Shown here one piece after another: positions 17,884 to 26,243 of a stretch of 64,000 nt of DNA (positions are counted from its first letter, which is position 1; each line of letters starts with the position of its first letter). Made by a program: the position numbers and the translations under genes. This stretch comes from Aminobacter ciceronei (GTDB lineage Bacteria > Pseudomonadota > Alphaproteobacteria > Rhizobiales > Rhizobiaceae), in the NCBI RefSeq assembly GCF_014138625.1, contig NZ_JACJHY010000012.1:104005-168004 (forward strand), read 5' to 3'. The notes beneath the pieces were generated by a model. It had not been told where the DNA came from. It made no database searches and saw nothing but the letters and a program-made list of their open reading frames with translations.

Positions 17884-18513
17884 TTGCTGCCCCGTCCCTA
17901 CGCAGAATTGCTGCGCAAGGCCCGGCGCGCCACGAGGCGCGCCGATGAGGCCGAAGATCTGTTGCAGACGGTTCTGGTCGCGGCGGTCGAGGCGGGGCGC
18001 ACCGACCTGTCGAATGTCGAGAACCGGCGCTGGCTTGAAGGCGCATTGCGACGCCGCGCCGCCTTCGACGCGCGTTCGGCAGTTCGGCGCAGAAAACGAG
18101 AACAACCTTTCGCAGCCATCAGCTGCGAGCCAAAGCCCCAAGAAGCCTTGCCGGTCAGGTTCGTCGCGACCTTGCCCCCTGGCTTGCGCACGACGACGCT
18201 GCTGGCGCTGACAGGCCATACGCGGCAGGAAATCGCCTGGCTGCAGCACCTCGCCGATCCGGCCTTGCGGCAGCGCATCGCAGAAATCCGGCGGCGCTGG
18301 TTGGCCTATGGCGGTGGCTCCTTTGGGGAAATTCCGGGCCTGACCGGCACTCTTGCCTTCGGCAGCATCAGGCGTTCCCTGCTCGCTTTGGCCAGGCAAC
18401 CGGGCGCCCTGCTCGCCAGCCACGACCCCGACGGGCACCTTTTTGTCGTCGGCACCTCACAAAACCCGGCGGCACGGCAACTCAACAGGCGTGCAACCGA
18501 CCTCACGGAGTGA
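17884..18513 (+). CDS. Sigma-factor-like protein of unknown specificity
   Basis: 209 aa. Residues 1-70 resemble the region-2 helices of ECF/sigma-70 proteins: YAELLRKARRATRRADEAED, then LLQTVLVAAVE and a very basic patch (ALRRRAAFDARSAVRRRKRE). The middle (LPPGLRTTTLLALTGHTRQE, then IAWLQHLADPALRQRI) resembles region 4 with its helix-turn-helix, although the fit is loose. The rest, Gly/Arg-rich with PDGHLFVVGTSQNPA, is not sigma-like. The start is TTG at 17884, supported by GAGGAAA at ideal spacing. It lies four bases ahead of a VOC gene in the same direction. An atypical sigma factor or a DNA-binding protein of unclear role are both possible. Confidence 0.65.
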   Translation: MLPRPYAELLRKARRATRRADEAEDLLQTVLVAAVEAGRTDLSNVENRRWLEGALRRRAAFDARSAVRRRKREQPFAAISCEPKPQEALPVRFVATLPPGLRTTTLLALTGHTRQEIAWLQHLADPALRQRIAEIRRRWLAYGGGSFGEIPGLTGTLAFGSIRRSLLALARQPGALLASHDPDGHLFVVGTSQNPAARQLNRRATDLTE

Positions 18514-18517
18514 CCAT

Positions 18518-18919
18518 ATGTTCGGCAAAAGCAAACTGGGTAACATCTGCTACTACGTCTCGAACATCGACAAGACCGAAGCCTTCTATCGCGATGTCAT
18601 GGGTCTCGAGCTCCAGCGCATGGAAGGCGACGCCGACACCGCCGGCGACTGGCTGCTCGCCAATACCGCCAATGGCGTCGACCTGATCTTCTTTGCGATG
18701 GAGTCCCGGCCCGGCAACTCACCGATCATCGTCTTCGAGATCGCCGACGGCGGCATCGATGACATCGTGTCGACGCTGGCCGACAATGGCGTGACCATCG
18801 TCACCCCGGTGAGCCACGCGCCGGGCGGATGGTCATCCGAATTCACCGATCCCGACGGCCACGTCATCTCGATGTACCAATCGGCGGAGGCGCCGCGCTC
18901 GCTGAAGAAGGTGGCCTGA
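18518..18919 (+). CDS. VOC (glyoxalase/bleomycin-resistance/dioxygenase fold) family protein
   Basis: 133 aa with the paired beta-alpha-beta-beta-beta units of the vicinal-oxygen-chelate fold: NICYYVSNIDKTEAFYRDVM opens the first half and EFTDPDGHVISMYQ closes the second. Metal ligands could be supplied by the Asp/His of DPDGH and an early Glu or His, but the classical His at strand 1 is not evident, so a metal-free or binding role is possible. It starts four bases after the sigma-like gene, which suggests that the two belong to one transcript and one job. The stop codon lies two bases from the convergent dadA stop. Confidence 0.85.
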   Translation: MFGKSKLGNICYYVSNIDKTEAFYRDVMGLELQRMEGDADTAGDWLLANTANGVDLIFFAMESRPGNSPIIVFEIADGGIDDIVSTLADNGVTIVTPVSHAPGGWSSEFTDPDGHVISMYQSAEAPRSLKKVA

Positions 18920-18921
18920 CG

Positions 18922-20175
18922 TCAGGCCCAAAAGCGCTCAGGGCCAAGGCCGCTGATATCGATCTCCGGCTCGCGGCCGGAGATCATGTCGGCAAGGATT
19001 TTCGCCGAACCGCAGGCCATGGTCCAGCCTAGCATGCCGTGGCCCGCGTTGATGTAGAGGTTCGGCAGCTTGGTCCGTCCCAGAACCGGCGGACCGTCAG
19101 GCGTCATCGAACGCAAGCCGCACCAAAAGCGCCCTTCGCGCAGATCGCCGGCATCCGGAAACAGCTCGCTTAGCGCACGCTCGAGCGGCACCCGACGCTG
19201 CTCGTGCAGGGTCAGATCGAAGCCCGAAATCTCCACGGTGCCGCCGATGCGGATGCGGTCGCCAAGCCGTGTGACGGCGACCGTGCCGGCAACATCGATA
19301 ACACTCGAGGCAGGCGCTGCATCGACGTCGGCGATCGGCACCGTCAGCGAATAGCCCTTCAGCGGATAGAGCGGCAGGCGCTGGTGCAGCTTACGCATGA
19401 AGCGTTCGGAATAGCTGCCCGCCGCCAGAACGAACGCGTCGGCGTCCTCATGGCCGTTGACCGTGACGCGCTGAACTTTCCCGGCCCAGGCATCGATCGA
19501 AAAGACCTTCTGCCCGAACTTGAACACCACACCGCGCGCGGCGCACAACTCGACCAGGCGCTCGGTGAACAAGCTGCAGTCACCGGTCTCGTCGTCAGGC
19601 AGGCGCAGGCCGCCAGATAAGCTGTGGCGCGAGCGAACAAGACCGGGCTCCACTTCAACGCATCCCGCCGCATCGAGAATTTCGTACGGCACCTCGAGCC
19701 TGTCGAGCACGGCGACATCCGCAGCGATGCCGTCGAGTTGTTCCTGGGTGCGAAACAGTTGCAGCGTGCCATGACTGAGCTCGTCATAGGCGATGCCGGT
19801 GCCTTCGCGCAGCACCCGCAACATGTCGCGGCTGTATTCGGCGAGCGGCACCATCAGCGACTTGTTCGCCTGGTAGCGCTCGGCCGTGCAATTGCGCAGC
19901 ACCCGGGCCAGCCACATCCACATCTTGGGGTCGAATTTCGGCCGGAAGGAAAAGGAGTCATCCTTCATGGCGAGCCATTTCAGCGCCTTGAGCGGCAAGC
20001 CAGGTGCTGCCAGAGGCGAGGCACAGCCGGAGGCAATCTCGCCCGAATTGGCATAGCTGGCTTCTTGCGCCGGCCCCTTCTGGCGGTCGTAGACGACCAC
20101 CTCGTGGCCGGCCTCGGCAAGATAGTAGGCAGTCGTCACCCCGATGACGCCGCCGCCGACGACTATGACCTTCAT
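18922..20175 (-). CDS. dadA: D-amino acid dehydrogenase (FAD-dependent, DadA type)
   Basis: 417 aa, standard DadA length. It begins MKVIVVGGGVIGVTTAYYLA with the FAD Rossmann motif GGGVIG, carries PAQEASYANSGEIASGCASP (the DadA flavin loop) and ends with GHGMLGWTMACGSAKILADM. The enzyme oxidatively deaminates D-amino acids, chiefly D-alanine, to 2-oxo acids at the inner membrane. The ATG at 20175 was chosen over a start nine codons earlier because it gives the family N-terminus. It has no alanine racemase partner here. It is a paralogue of the hydroxyproline-operon dehydrogenase at 10293-11546. Confidence 0.92.
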   Translation of the reverse strand: MKVIVVGGGVIGVTTAYYLAEAGHEVVVYDRQKGPAQEASYANSGEIASGCASPLAAPGLPLKALKWLAMKDDSFSFRPKFDPKMWMWLARVLRNCTAERYQANKSLMVPLAEYSRDMLRVLREGTGIAYDELSHGTLQLFRTQEQLDGIAADVAVLDRLEVPYEILDAAGCVEVEPGLVRSRHSLSGGLRLPDDETGDCSLFTERLVELCAARGVVFKFGQKVFSIDAWAGKVQRVTVNGHEDADAFVLAAGSYSERFMRKLHQRLPLYPLKGYSLTVPIADVDAAPASSVIDVAGTVAVTRLGDRIRIGGTVEISGFDLTLHEQRRVPLERALSELFPDAGDLREGRFWCGLRSMTPDGPPVLGRTKLPNLYINAGHGMLGWTMACGSAKILADMISGREPEIDISGLGPERFWA

Positions 20176-20282
20176 TGCGCCCCCAGATACAGGCTCCGAC
20201 ATATCAGGTCGATTTCGGAGCGTGCATATTCCCGATTTGCGGCTGCTTCGAGCACTCTCCGAAGCGCGGCAGACGGCGCCGG

Positions 20283-20825
20283 TCAGGCCGCAGACGGGCC
20301 CGGATCATCGCCATTTGTCGAGATGTGCCGGATTTTTCCCGGCACGCCAAGAGCTTGCGGCTCATCGGCGCTGAACACCAGCACTGGAAAGCGGCGTTCA
20401 GATGGGTCGGGACGAAGGTCCGGCGTCGCGATGCCCGGCCGCGCCGCCTCGGGCTGGTAGTGAATCTCGTCGACGCAGATGGTCTCGGTTGCACCGCGGC
20501 CGCAGTCGATCGATATCGACTGGCCCTTGCGCAGGCCGAGCAGGGCAAGCCCGCGCGGCACGGTGATCGGGATGATCTGCCCGACCATGCCGTCCATCGG
20601 CCCATGCGCCACGATCCGGGTATGCGGCGCGCCACCATCGACGCTGAAGGTGACGCGGCTGTTCAGCGTCACCACGTCGGCGTCGGCCTCATTCGAAAAC
20701 ACGACCTGGGCCGAAGCGAGCTTCCGGCGCAACAGCGCCACCAGCGGACCGCCCGACCAGGCGAGGCGGTCGAGCATCGTCTTGACGATGGCAAAATCCT
20801 TGGTCGTCAGCTGACATTTGGACAT
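20283..20825 (-). CDS. GreA/GreB C-terminal-domain protein, Rnk-like (long form)
   Basis: 180 aa. A short N-terminal helical part (TTKDFAIVKTMLDRLAWSGG) precedes a GreA/GreB C-terminal fold: VVTLNSRVTFSVDGGAPHTR, then the signature ITVPRGLALLGLRKGQSISI. Rnk-type proteins bind RNA polymerase in the secondary channel without cleavage activity, as no long Gre coiled coil is present. A C-terminal tail of about 55 residues is unusual and of unknown role. It lies 104 bases downstream of a second Rnk-like gene on the same strand; the two are diverged paralogues. The ATG at 20825 gives a compact start. Confidence 0.8.
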   Translation of the reverse strand: MSKCQLTTKDFAIVKTMLDRLAWSGGPLVALLRRKLASAQVVFSNEADADVVTLNSRVTFSVDGGAPHTRIVAHGPMDGMVGQIIPITVPRGLALLGLRKGQSISIDCGRGATETICVDEIHYQPEAARPGIATPDLRPDPSERRFPVLVFSADEPQALGVPGKIRHISTNGDDPGPSAA

Positions 20826-20929
20826 GGCTTGTCTCCGCAAGCACCGGGTTGTTGCCCGGCATGCAGCGCCAAGGCGTCAAGGTGGACGCGCAGGCGGGAT
20901 TTCAGGAGTGGGCTGGCAGGAGCGCGCCG

Positions 20930-21391
20930 TCAGTTGGCGTCCGCACGGGGTGCTTCGACGGTCACGATCTCCAGTTCGAGACGGCGCCCGTCGCGCGATG
21001 TCCAGGCAACTGACTGACCTTCGCGAAGACCGATCAGCGCTGCACCCACCGGCGTCAGGATCGAGACCTTGCCTTCGGCGATGTCGGCCTTGCCGGGATA
21101 GACCAGCGTCACCGTCTTGACCTCGCCGTCGCCGCCGCGGAACGTCACGGTCGAGCCCATGCGCACGACATTGGCCGGGATGCGGCTGAGCGGCTTGATC
21201 TTGGCGCGCTCCATTTCGGCGAGCAGTTCCTCGGCGATTCCAGGTAGACGTTCGAGGCTGGATTCGGCGAGGCCGGTCAGCCTGGCATGATCGTTTTCGC
21301 TCACCACGATCTCATGTTCGCGGCGCTGCTTGATGTTCTGGCGCAATGGATACTCCACGGATTCTCGTCCGGCCGTGGCGGAAACGCTCAC
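20930..21391 (-). CDS. rnk: Nucleoside diphosphate kinase regulator / Rnk-like GreA C-domain protein
   Basis: 153 aa. IVVSENDHARLTGLAESSLE is the Rnk N-terminal helix and VVRMGSTVTFRGGDGEVKT, YPGKADIAEGKVSILTPVGA and LIGLREGQSV are the GreA/B C-terminal fold. Rnk is a Gre-like RNA polymerase-binding protein, named for effects on nucleoside diphosphate kinase levels. The start is uncertain: GTG at 21391 is the furthest upstream, and a second GTG (VEYPLRQN) eleven codons later is equally plausible; neither has a strong ribosome-binding site. It sits just upstream of the longer Rnk-like gene on the same strand. Confidence 0.85.
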   Translation of the reverse strand: MSVSATAGRESVEYPLRQNIKQRREHEIVVSENDHARLTGLAESSLERLPGIAEELLAEMERAKIKPLSRIPANVVRMGSTVTFRGGDGEVKTVTLVYPGKADIAEGKVSILTPVGAALIGLREGQSVAWTSRDGRRLELEIVTVEAPRADAN

Positions 21392-21626
21392 GACCGGTCC
21401 GTCCGCGCAAAAGCGGACGTGCCCAAATGTTCAGACCGTTCCGCCCAGCGGCCCGGTGCTCATGATTTCATGCATTGAAAAGTGCCCCGCAGGCTCGGAC
21501 GTCGCATAGCGACCGAGCCGGGGCTAGGATCCCGCGATGGGGCAGACCCGGAACAAGGCAAAGCTGCCAATATGAGCGTAAGTGCACATGGCCGGAGGGT
21601 CGCCGACCCCGCCCTGCTTGTCAAGG

Positions 21627-21671
21627 GCGGCCGGCCAGATGCTATCCGGCCAAGTATTATCCGGCCAGGTG
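21627..21671. repeat. Three tandem 15-bp units spanning the end of rppH
   Basis: On the minus strand three adjacent 15-mers read CACCTGGCCGGATAA, TACTTGGCCGGATAG and CATCTGGCCGGCCGC. The first encodes the last four residues of RppH (HLAG) and its stop; the second would read YLAG and stop again; the third HLAGR. The gene's 3' end has therefore been copied at least twice in tandem, each time carrying or nearly carrying the stop codon. Confidence 0.8.
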
Positions 21672-22175
21672 CCTGAACGCCGCCACGACCTCGTCATAGA
21701 CCTTGCGCTTGAACGGCACGATCAGTTCCGGCAGCTCGAACATCGGCTTCCACGCCCAGCGGTCGAATTCGGCCGAATGGCCGCCCGGCGGCGGGTTGAT
21801 GGCGATCTCGCTTTCCTCGCCCTCGAAGCGGAAGGCGAACCATTTCTGCGTCTGGCCGCGATATTTGCCCTTGAGGGCGATGCCGAGCAGATGCGGCGGC
21901 AGGTCGTAGTTGATCCAGTCGGGCGCCTCTGCAAGCAGGCTGACGCTGCGCATGCCGGTCTCTTCATAAAGCTCGCGGAGTGCGGCCGGATACGGATCTT
22001 CACCCTTGTCGATGCCGCCTTGCGGCATCTGCCACAACTGGTCGGTATCAGACAGTTCGCTGTCCGGCTCGGCGATGCGGTGGCCGGCCCAGACCATCCC
22101 CCTCGCATTCAGCACCATGATGCCGACGCAAGGACGGTAGGGCAGATCTGCGGGCGCTTTCAGGGTCTTCGACAT
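21657..22175 (-). CDS. rppH: RNA pyrophosphohydrolase (Nudix)
   Basis: 172-aa cytosolic Nudix hydrolase that removes pyrophosphate from the 5' end of mRNAs and so licenses RNase E decay. It has the family start [21 protein letters not shown] and a complete Nudix box, [22 protein letters not shown]. The QMPQGGID lead-in and WFAFRFEG are typical of RppH/IalA of rhizobia. The ATG at 22175 was chosen over the preceding in-frame TTG. It lies downstream of the ctpA and polysaccharide deacetylase genes with short gaps, a conserved order in alphaproteobacteria. Its last codons belong to a 15-bp tandem repeat. Confidence 0.94.
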   Translation of the reverse strand: MSKTLKAPADLPYRPCVGIMVLNARGMVWAGHRIAEPDSELSDTDQLWQMPQGGIDKGEDPYPAALRELYEETGMRSVSLLAEAPDWINYDLPPHLLGIALKGKYRGQTQKWFAFRFEGEESEIAINPPPGGHSAEFDRWAWKPMFELPELIVPFKRKVYDEVVAAFRHLAG

Positions 22176-22181
22176 CAAGTC

Positions 22182-23336
22182 CTATCCTCGTTCGGGGTCG
22201 CTCGCGACAGCCGAGATCGGCACGATCTCGATGCCGCGCTTGCGTGCCTCGCTTGCCCACGAGGCCACGGCGTCGACGGTGACGTCGAATGCATTGCCGG
22301 TGCCGATGGCAAAGCCCTTTGCGCGCGCCGTCCGCTCCAGCTCGTCGAGCTTGTCGAGGATCGCGCCGCGATCCTGAACGCCGTCGATGATGGCATCACC
22401 AGCAGCAAACGGCACGCCGTTCTTCAACGCTGTCTCAGGTGCGAGGCTTCGTGCCGATGTGCCGTCGTCGACATAACCGATACCACGCTTGCCGAGCTCG
22501 GCCATCATCACGCCCATCGCCTCGGGGTTCGTCGAGAAGCGCGCCCCCATGTAGTTCATCACGGCGGTGTAGTTTGTCGTCCGCGACAGCGTCCAGCGCA
22601 GGTTCTTGAGGATCTCGTCGGCACCGGCCTCGACGGTCAGCGTGTTGCGACCGGGATTGACGTTGGGAAAATCGAACGGCTCGAGCGGCACCTGCATGAC
22701 GATCTCGTGGCCCTCGCGCCGCGCCGCCTGCATCCATCGGCCAAGGCTGTTGCCCTGCGGCGCGAAACCGAGCGTGATCTCCGGCGGCAGCTTGCCGATC
22801 GCCGTCTGGGTTCCGGTCTGCGACAGTCCGAGCCCGCCGATCACGATCGCCACCCGCGCGCCACGCGCACCGGACCAGGCCCGGGCATAGACGTCGAACG
22901 GACGGCGCCCGTCGGCGGCGCGGATCGGCAACGGCCCGGAGGGGCTGGCCTCGATCAGTGCCTTCTCCGGCAAATGGGCGACGCGCACATTCAGCCCGAC
23001 GGCAGAGGGATCGCGGACGACGACGGCACCACCCTCGCTCTCTGGCGGGTTGACGCGGATGATCTGCGGGCCGCCGCTTGGCGTCTGTGCCGGCTTCGGT
23101 TTGGCCACGGGTTGTGCGGGCGCCGCGGCAACCACCTCGGGCGTAACCACCGCAACGACTTCAGGCGTGCGATAAGGCTTCTGGCGAAAGGCGATCGACG
23201 CCGACGCCGCCACCAATGCCAGGACGCACAGGCCGGCAAGCAGCGGCCCCTTGCGCAGCCAGGCAGAGCGCTTGCCAGTCGGACGGCGCGGCGCCTGTCC
23301 AAGCGGACGGTCGATTTCCTTTTCGATCTGCACCAC
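22182..23336 (-). CDS. Divergent polysaccharide deacetylase family protein (YibQ-like)
   Basis: About 384 aa. An N-terminal stretch EIDRPLGQAPRRP precedes a single membrane helix (WLRKGPLLAGLCVLALVAAS), a Pro/Val-rich linker and a periplasmic domain of the YibQ/DUF610 type: IVIGGLGLSQTGTQTAIGKL, APQGNSLGRWMQAARREGHE, TALKNGVPFAAGDAIIDGVQ. The fold is of the NodB deacetylase type with altered metal ligands, so enzymatic activity is doubtful. It lies between ctpA and rppH, where it usually occurs next to envC and ctpA, suggesting a role in the cell wall or division. The start is uncertain: GTG at 23336 gives the usual short cytoplasmic head, while an ATG at 23405 would add 23 atypical residues. 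Confidence 0.85.
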   Translation of the reverse strand: MVQIEKEIDRPLGQAPRRPTGKRSAWLRKGPLLAGLCVLALVAASASIAFRQKPYRTPEVVAVVTPEVVAAAPAQPVAKPKPAQTPSGGPQIIRVNPPESEGGAVVVRDPSAVGLNVRVAHLPEKALIEASPSGPLPIRAADGRRPFDVYARAWSGARGARVAIVIGGLGLSQTGTQTAIGKLPPEITLGFAPQGNSLGRWMQAARREGHEIVMQVPLEPFDFPNVNPGRNTLTVEAGADEILKNLRWTLSRTTNYTAVMNYMGARFSTNPEAMGVMMAELGKRGIGYVDDGTSARSLAPETALKNGVPFAAGDAIIDGVQDRGAILDKLDELERTARAKGFAIGTGNAFDVTVDAVASWASEARKRGIEIVPISAVASDPERG

Positions 23337-23448
23337 GCCGTGCCCTGTGGCCGAAGCCAGCCTCCCCCGAATCAAACTGCCGGAACCTTGCGGTCCCGGC
23401 AGCATGGCATTGTCACGTAAAGCAGGCCAGCGCTTCGCCGGTCGCCCC

Positions 23449-24777
23449 TTACTGCTGGTTCATCACGGCCTTGTCGGGGTTGGGCGGGAAGGCCGGATCG
23501 GTCTTCTGTCCACGCAACAGCTCCAGTGCGTAATTGAGCTGCAGGTCGTCCTTCGGCTCCGGCGGCACATAGGCTGCCGAGCCCGAACCCTTGTCGCTTT
23601 CCTCGGCCCCCTTGATATGGCCCTTGAGTTCGGACTCGCCACGGGTCACGTCGCGGCCCTGCAGGTCTGCCGGCAGCGGCTGGTCGACCTTGATGTCGGG
23701 CGTGATACCCTTGCCCTGGATCGACTTGCCTGACGGCGTGTAATAAAGCGCCGTCGTCAGCCTGAGCGCGCCGTTTTCGGCCAGCGGGATGATGGTCTGC
23801 ACCGAACCCTTGCCGAAGGACTGCGTGCCCACCACGGTGGCGCGGCGCAGATCCTGCAACGCGCCAGCCACGATTTCCGAAGCACTCGCCGAACCGCCAT
23901 TGATCAGGACGATCAGCGGCTTGCCGTCGATGTCGTCGCCGGGACGCGAGTCGAAGCGGGTGATGTCCTTCGGATCGCGGCCGCGGGTTGAAACGATCTC
24001 GCCGCGGTCGAGGAAGGTGTCGGAAACGCTGACCGCCTGGTCGAGCAGGCCGCCAGGGTTGAGGCGCAGGTCGAGCACATAACCCTTCAACTTGTCCGCC
24101 GGGACCTGCTTCTTGATCGTGGTGATCGCGTTTTGCAGGTCGTCGAAGGTCTTTTCGGTGAAGGAGGTGACCTTCAGGTAGCCGACATCGTTGTCGACGC
24201 GGAACTTGACCGCCTTGACCTTGATGACGTCGCGCATGATCGACAGCTCGATCGGCTTGTCGGCGCCTTCGCGCAGGATCGTCAGCTTGATCGGGGTGTT
24301 GATCAGGCCGCGCATCTTTTCGACGGCGTCGTTCAGCGTCAGGCCGCGAACTTCCTCGCCATCGATCTTGGAAATGTAATCGCCGGCCAGCACGCCTGCC
24401 TTGGCGGCGGGCGTGTCGTCGATCGGGGTGATGACCTTGACCAGCTCGTTCTCCATCGTCACCTCGATGCCGAGGCCGCCGAATTCGCCCTTGGTCTGGA
24501 CACGCATGTCCTTGGCCGCTTCAGCGTTGAGATATGACGAATGCGGATCGAGCGAGGTCAGCATGCCGTTGATGGCGTTCTCGATCAGCGACTTTTCGTC
24601 CGGCGGGGTCACATACTGACCGCGCACGCGTTCGAAGATGTCGCCGAAGATGGCGAGCTGGCGGTAGGTTTCGGAACCCGCCGCATTCGCTGTCGAGCCG
24701 GGCGCACCGTACACCAGGCTCATCGCGGAGCCTCCCATCAGCGCCCCGGCAAGCAGAAGCGACAGTTTACGCATCAT
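23449..24777 (-). CDS. ctpA: Carboxyl-terminal processing protease, S41 family
   Basis: 442-aa periplasmic serine protease. It has a signal peptide (MMRKLSLLLAGALMGGSA), the tail-specific protease N-domain (NGMLTSLDPHSSYL), a PDZ domain (about residues 98-185, GGLGIEV to ELSIMRD) and the catalytic core with the nucleophile region GGSASASE (295-301) and the general-base Lys323 in SFGKGSVQ. In rhizobia CtpA acts in envelope maintenance and processing of cell-wall enzymes. GGAAGGA precedes the ATG at 24777. The start is one base from the envC stop, so the pair is co-translated. Confidence 0.95.
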   Translation of the reverse strand: MMRKLSLLLAGALMGGSAMSLVYGAPGSTANAAGSETYRQLAIFGDIFERVRGQYVTPPDEKSLIENAINGMLTSLDPHSSYLNAEAAKDMRVQTKGEFGGLGIEVTMENELVKVITPIDDTPAAKAGVLAGDYISKIDGEEVRGLTLNDAVEKMRGLINTPIKLTILREGADKPIELSIMRDVIKVKAVKFRVDNDVGYLKVTSFTEKTFDDLQNAITTIKKQVPADKLKGYVLDLRLNPGGLLDQAVSVSDTFLDRGEIVSTRGRDPKDITRFDSRPGDDIDGKPLIVLINGGSASASEIVAGALQDLRRATVVGTQSFGKGSVQTIIPLAENGALRLTTALYYTPSGKSIQGKGITPDIKVDQPLPADLQGRDVTRGESELKGHIKGAEESDKGSGSAAYVPPEPKDDLQLNYALELLRGQKTDPAFPPNPDKAVMNQQ

Positions 24778-24778
24778 T

Positions 24779-26098
24779 TCATGTCCTTCCAGAGGTACGG
24801 TCCGCCCACCACGGGGTCGGATCGACGGGTTTTCCATCCTTGCGGAACTCGACATAGAGTTCCGGCGTCGCATTTGCATTGTCCGAGGCTGAGGTGCTCG
24901 CCACCCTCGCCTCTCCCATCGCACCGATCGGCTCGCCTGCTAGTACGGACTGACCCGGCGCGACGCTGATTCTGCTCATCCCCGCCAAGACGACATGATA
25001 GCCGTCGCCGGCGTTGAGGATCAAGAGTTGACCATAGGAGCGGAAAGGCCCCGCATAAAGAACGCTTCCATCCGCCGGAGCGGTGACGATGGCGCCCGAT
25101 TGTGTCGCAACCATGTCCCCAAGCATGGTGCCGCCGATGCCATCGTCGGCGCCGAAGCGGCGTTTGATACGCCCGGCGACCGGTAGCGCCACCTGCCCCT
25201 GGAGCAAGGAAAATGGAGCGGAAGCAACAAGTTGGTTGGCTTCCGGCACCACCGGAACGACCGGTTCGTTTGCTGCCTTGGCTGCCTCCGCGGCAGCCTT
25301 TCGAGAGGCCTCTGCGTCGGCGGCCTTCTTCGCCGCCTGCTTGTCGAGCGAGGCGATCAAATCTTTGAGACTTTCGGCTCGCGCTGCGAGTTCGACTGAA
25401 TTTTTCGTCTCTTCGGCAAGCGCTGTCTCGGATTCCGAGCGTAGCCGGTTCTTGGCTTCGAGCAGCAGGTCCAGTCGCGCCTTTTCGCCGGCCTGCGCCG
25501 TCATCGCGGTTGTCAGGCGGTCACGTTCCGCCTCGATCGAGGCCACAACCCGTGACAGCTCCTTGAGGTCGGCCATCAGAATCTCGGTCTCGGAGCGCAG
25601 CTCGGGCACCACGGCGCCGAGAAGGATGGCGCTGCGGATCGACGACAGCGCGTCTTCCGGCTTGACCAGGATCGCCGGCGGCGGATTGAGGCCCATGCGC
25701 TGCAACGCGCCAAGCACCTCCGCCAGCACGCCGCGGCGTATGTTGAGCGAGGTGCGGATGCCCGCCTCCTGCTCTTTCAGCCCTTCGACCTTGCCGGCGA
25801 TATCTTCGATGTCTTGGGCGAGCTTGCGCTCAGTCTTTGCCGACTGGATCAGCGCCGCGGTGATCGAGGCGTGATCCTTCTTCACCTGGGCAATCTCGGC
25901 CGCCAGCTTTTCGCGCCGCTCGGCTGAAACCTCGATGACGCGCGACAGGTTCTCGAGTTCGGACCGCGTACGGTCCGGGTCCGGCAAGGGCGGGCCTACC
26001 TGGGCCAATGCGGCTCCGCAGGCGAGCGCGATCCAGCCTGCGGCGACGATGCCGCGGCATGGTTGGAGCCACGACTTCACTGGGGAATTCCGCGCCAT
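24779..26098 (-). CDS. envC: EnvC-like murein hydrolase activator with a degenerate LytM (M23) domain
   Basis: 439 aa with a signal peptide (cleavage near ALA-Q, residue 32), two long coiled coils (about 40-115 and 175-280, Glu/Lys/Arg/Ala-rich heptads) and a C-terminal M23-type domain (about 305-430). The zinc ligands of active LytM enzymes are missing: the first His-x3-Asp motif is replaced by GDMVATQSG, and the HxH by PELYVEFRK. This is the EnvC pattern, in which the domain activates amidases at the septum instead of cutting itself. It is followed one base later by ctpA, the usual gene order. A CtrA-like half-site pair lies 44 bases upstream. Confidence 0.92.
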   Translation of the reverse strand: MARNSPVKSWLQPCRGIVAAGWIALACGAALAQVGPPLPDPDRTRSELENLSRVIEVSAERREKLAAEIAQVKKDHASITAALIQSAKTERKLAQDIEDIAGKVEGLKEQEAGIRTSLNIRRGVLAEVLGALQRMGLNPPPAILVKPEDALSSIRSAILLGAVVPELRSETEILMADLKELSRVVASIEAERDRLTTAMTAQAGEKARLDLLLEAKNRLRSESETALAEETKNSVELAARAESLKDLIASLDKQAAKKAADAEASRKAAAEAAKAANEPVVPVVPEANQLVASAPFSLLQGQVALPVAGRIKRRFGADDGIGGTMLGDMVATQSGAIVTAPADGSVLYAGPFRSYGQLLILNAGDGYHVVLAGMSRISVAPGQSVLAGEPIGAMGEARVASTSASDNANATPELYVEFRKDGKPVDPTPWWADRTSGRT

Positions 26099-26141
26099 GC
26101 GATGATCCGGTTGTATGCTTGCGACCTTAGCGGCGGCATCG

Positions 26142-26156
26142 TTAACGAACCATCAA
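26142..26156. promoter_or_regulatory. CtrA-like box upstream of envC
   Basis: TTAA-N7-TCAA matches the alphaproteobacterial CtrA consensus TTAA-N7-TTAA with one mismatch, 44 bases upstream of the envC ATG. The sequence around it is AT-rich. A one-mismatch match of this length can arise by chance, so this is a candidate only. Confidence 0.3.
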
Positions 26157-26243
26157 CCATGTTCACCGGGCACGACCGCGGGCGGACTTTTGCCCAGCCA
26201 TTTTGTCAAATTCCGGACGCTGCCATTATTTTCCTGTTCGAAT

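Noticed and set aside
21392..21656. Additional small gene between rnk and rppH
   Set aside because: Short open frames exist on the plus strand but lack ribosome-binding sites and look like shadows or random frames; the tandem 15-bp repeat explains part of the sequence.
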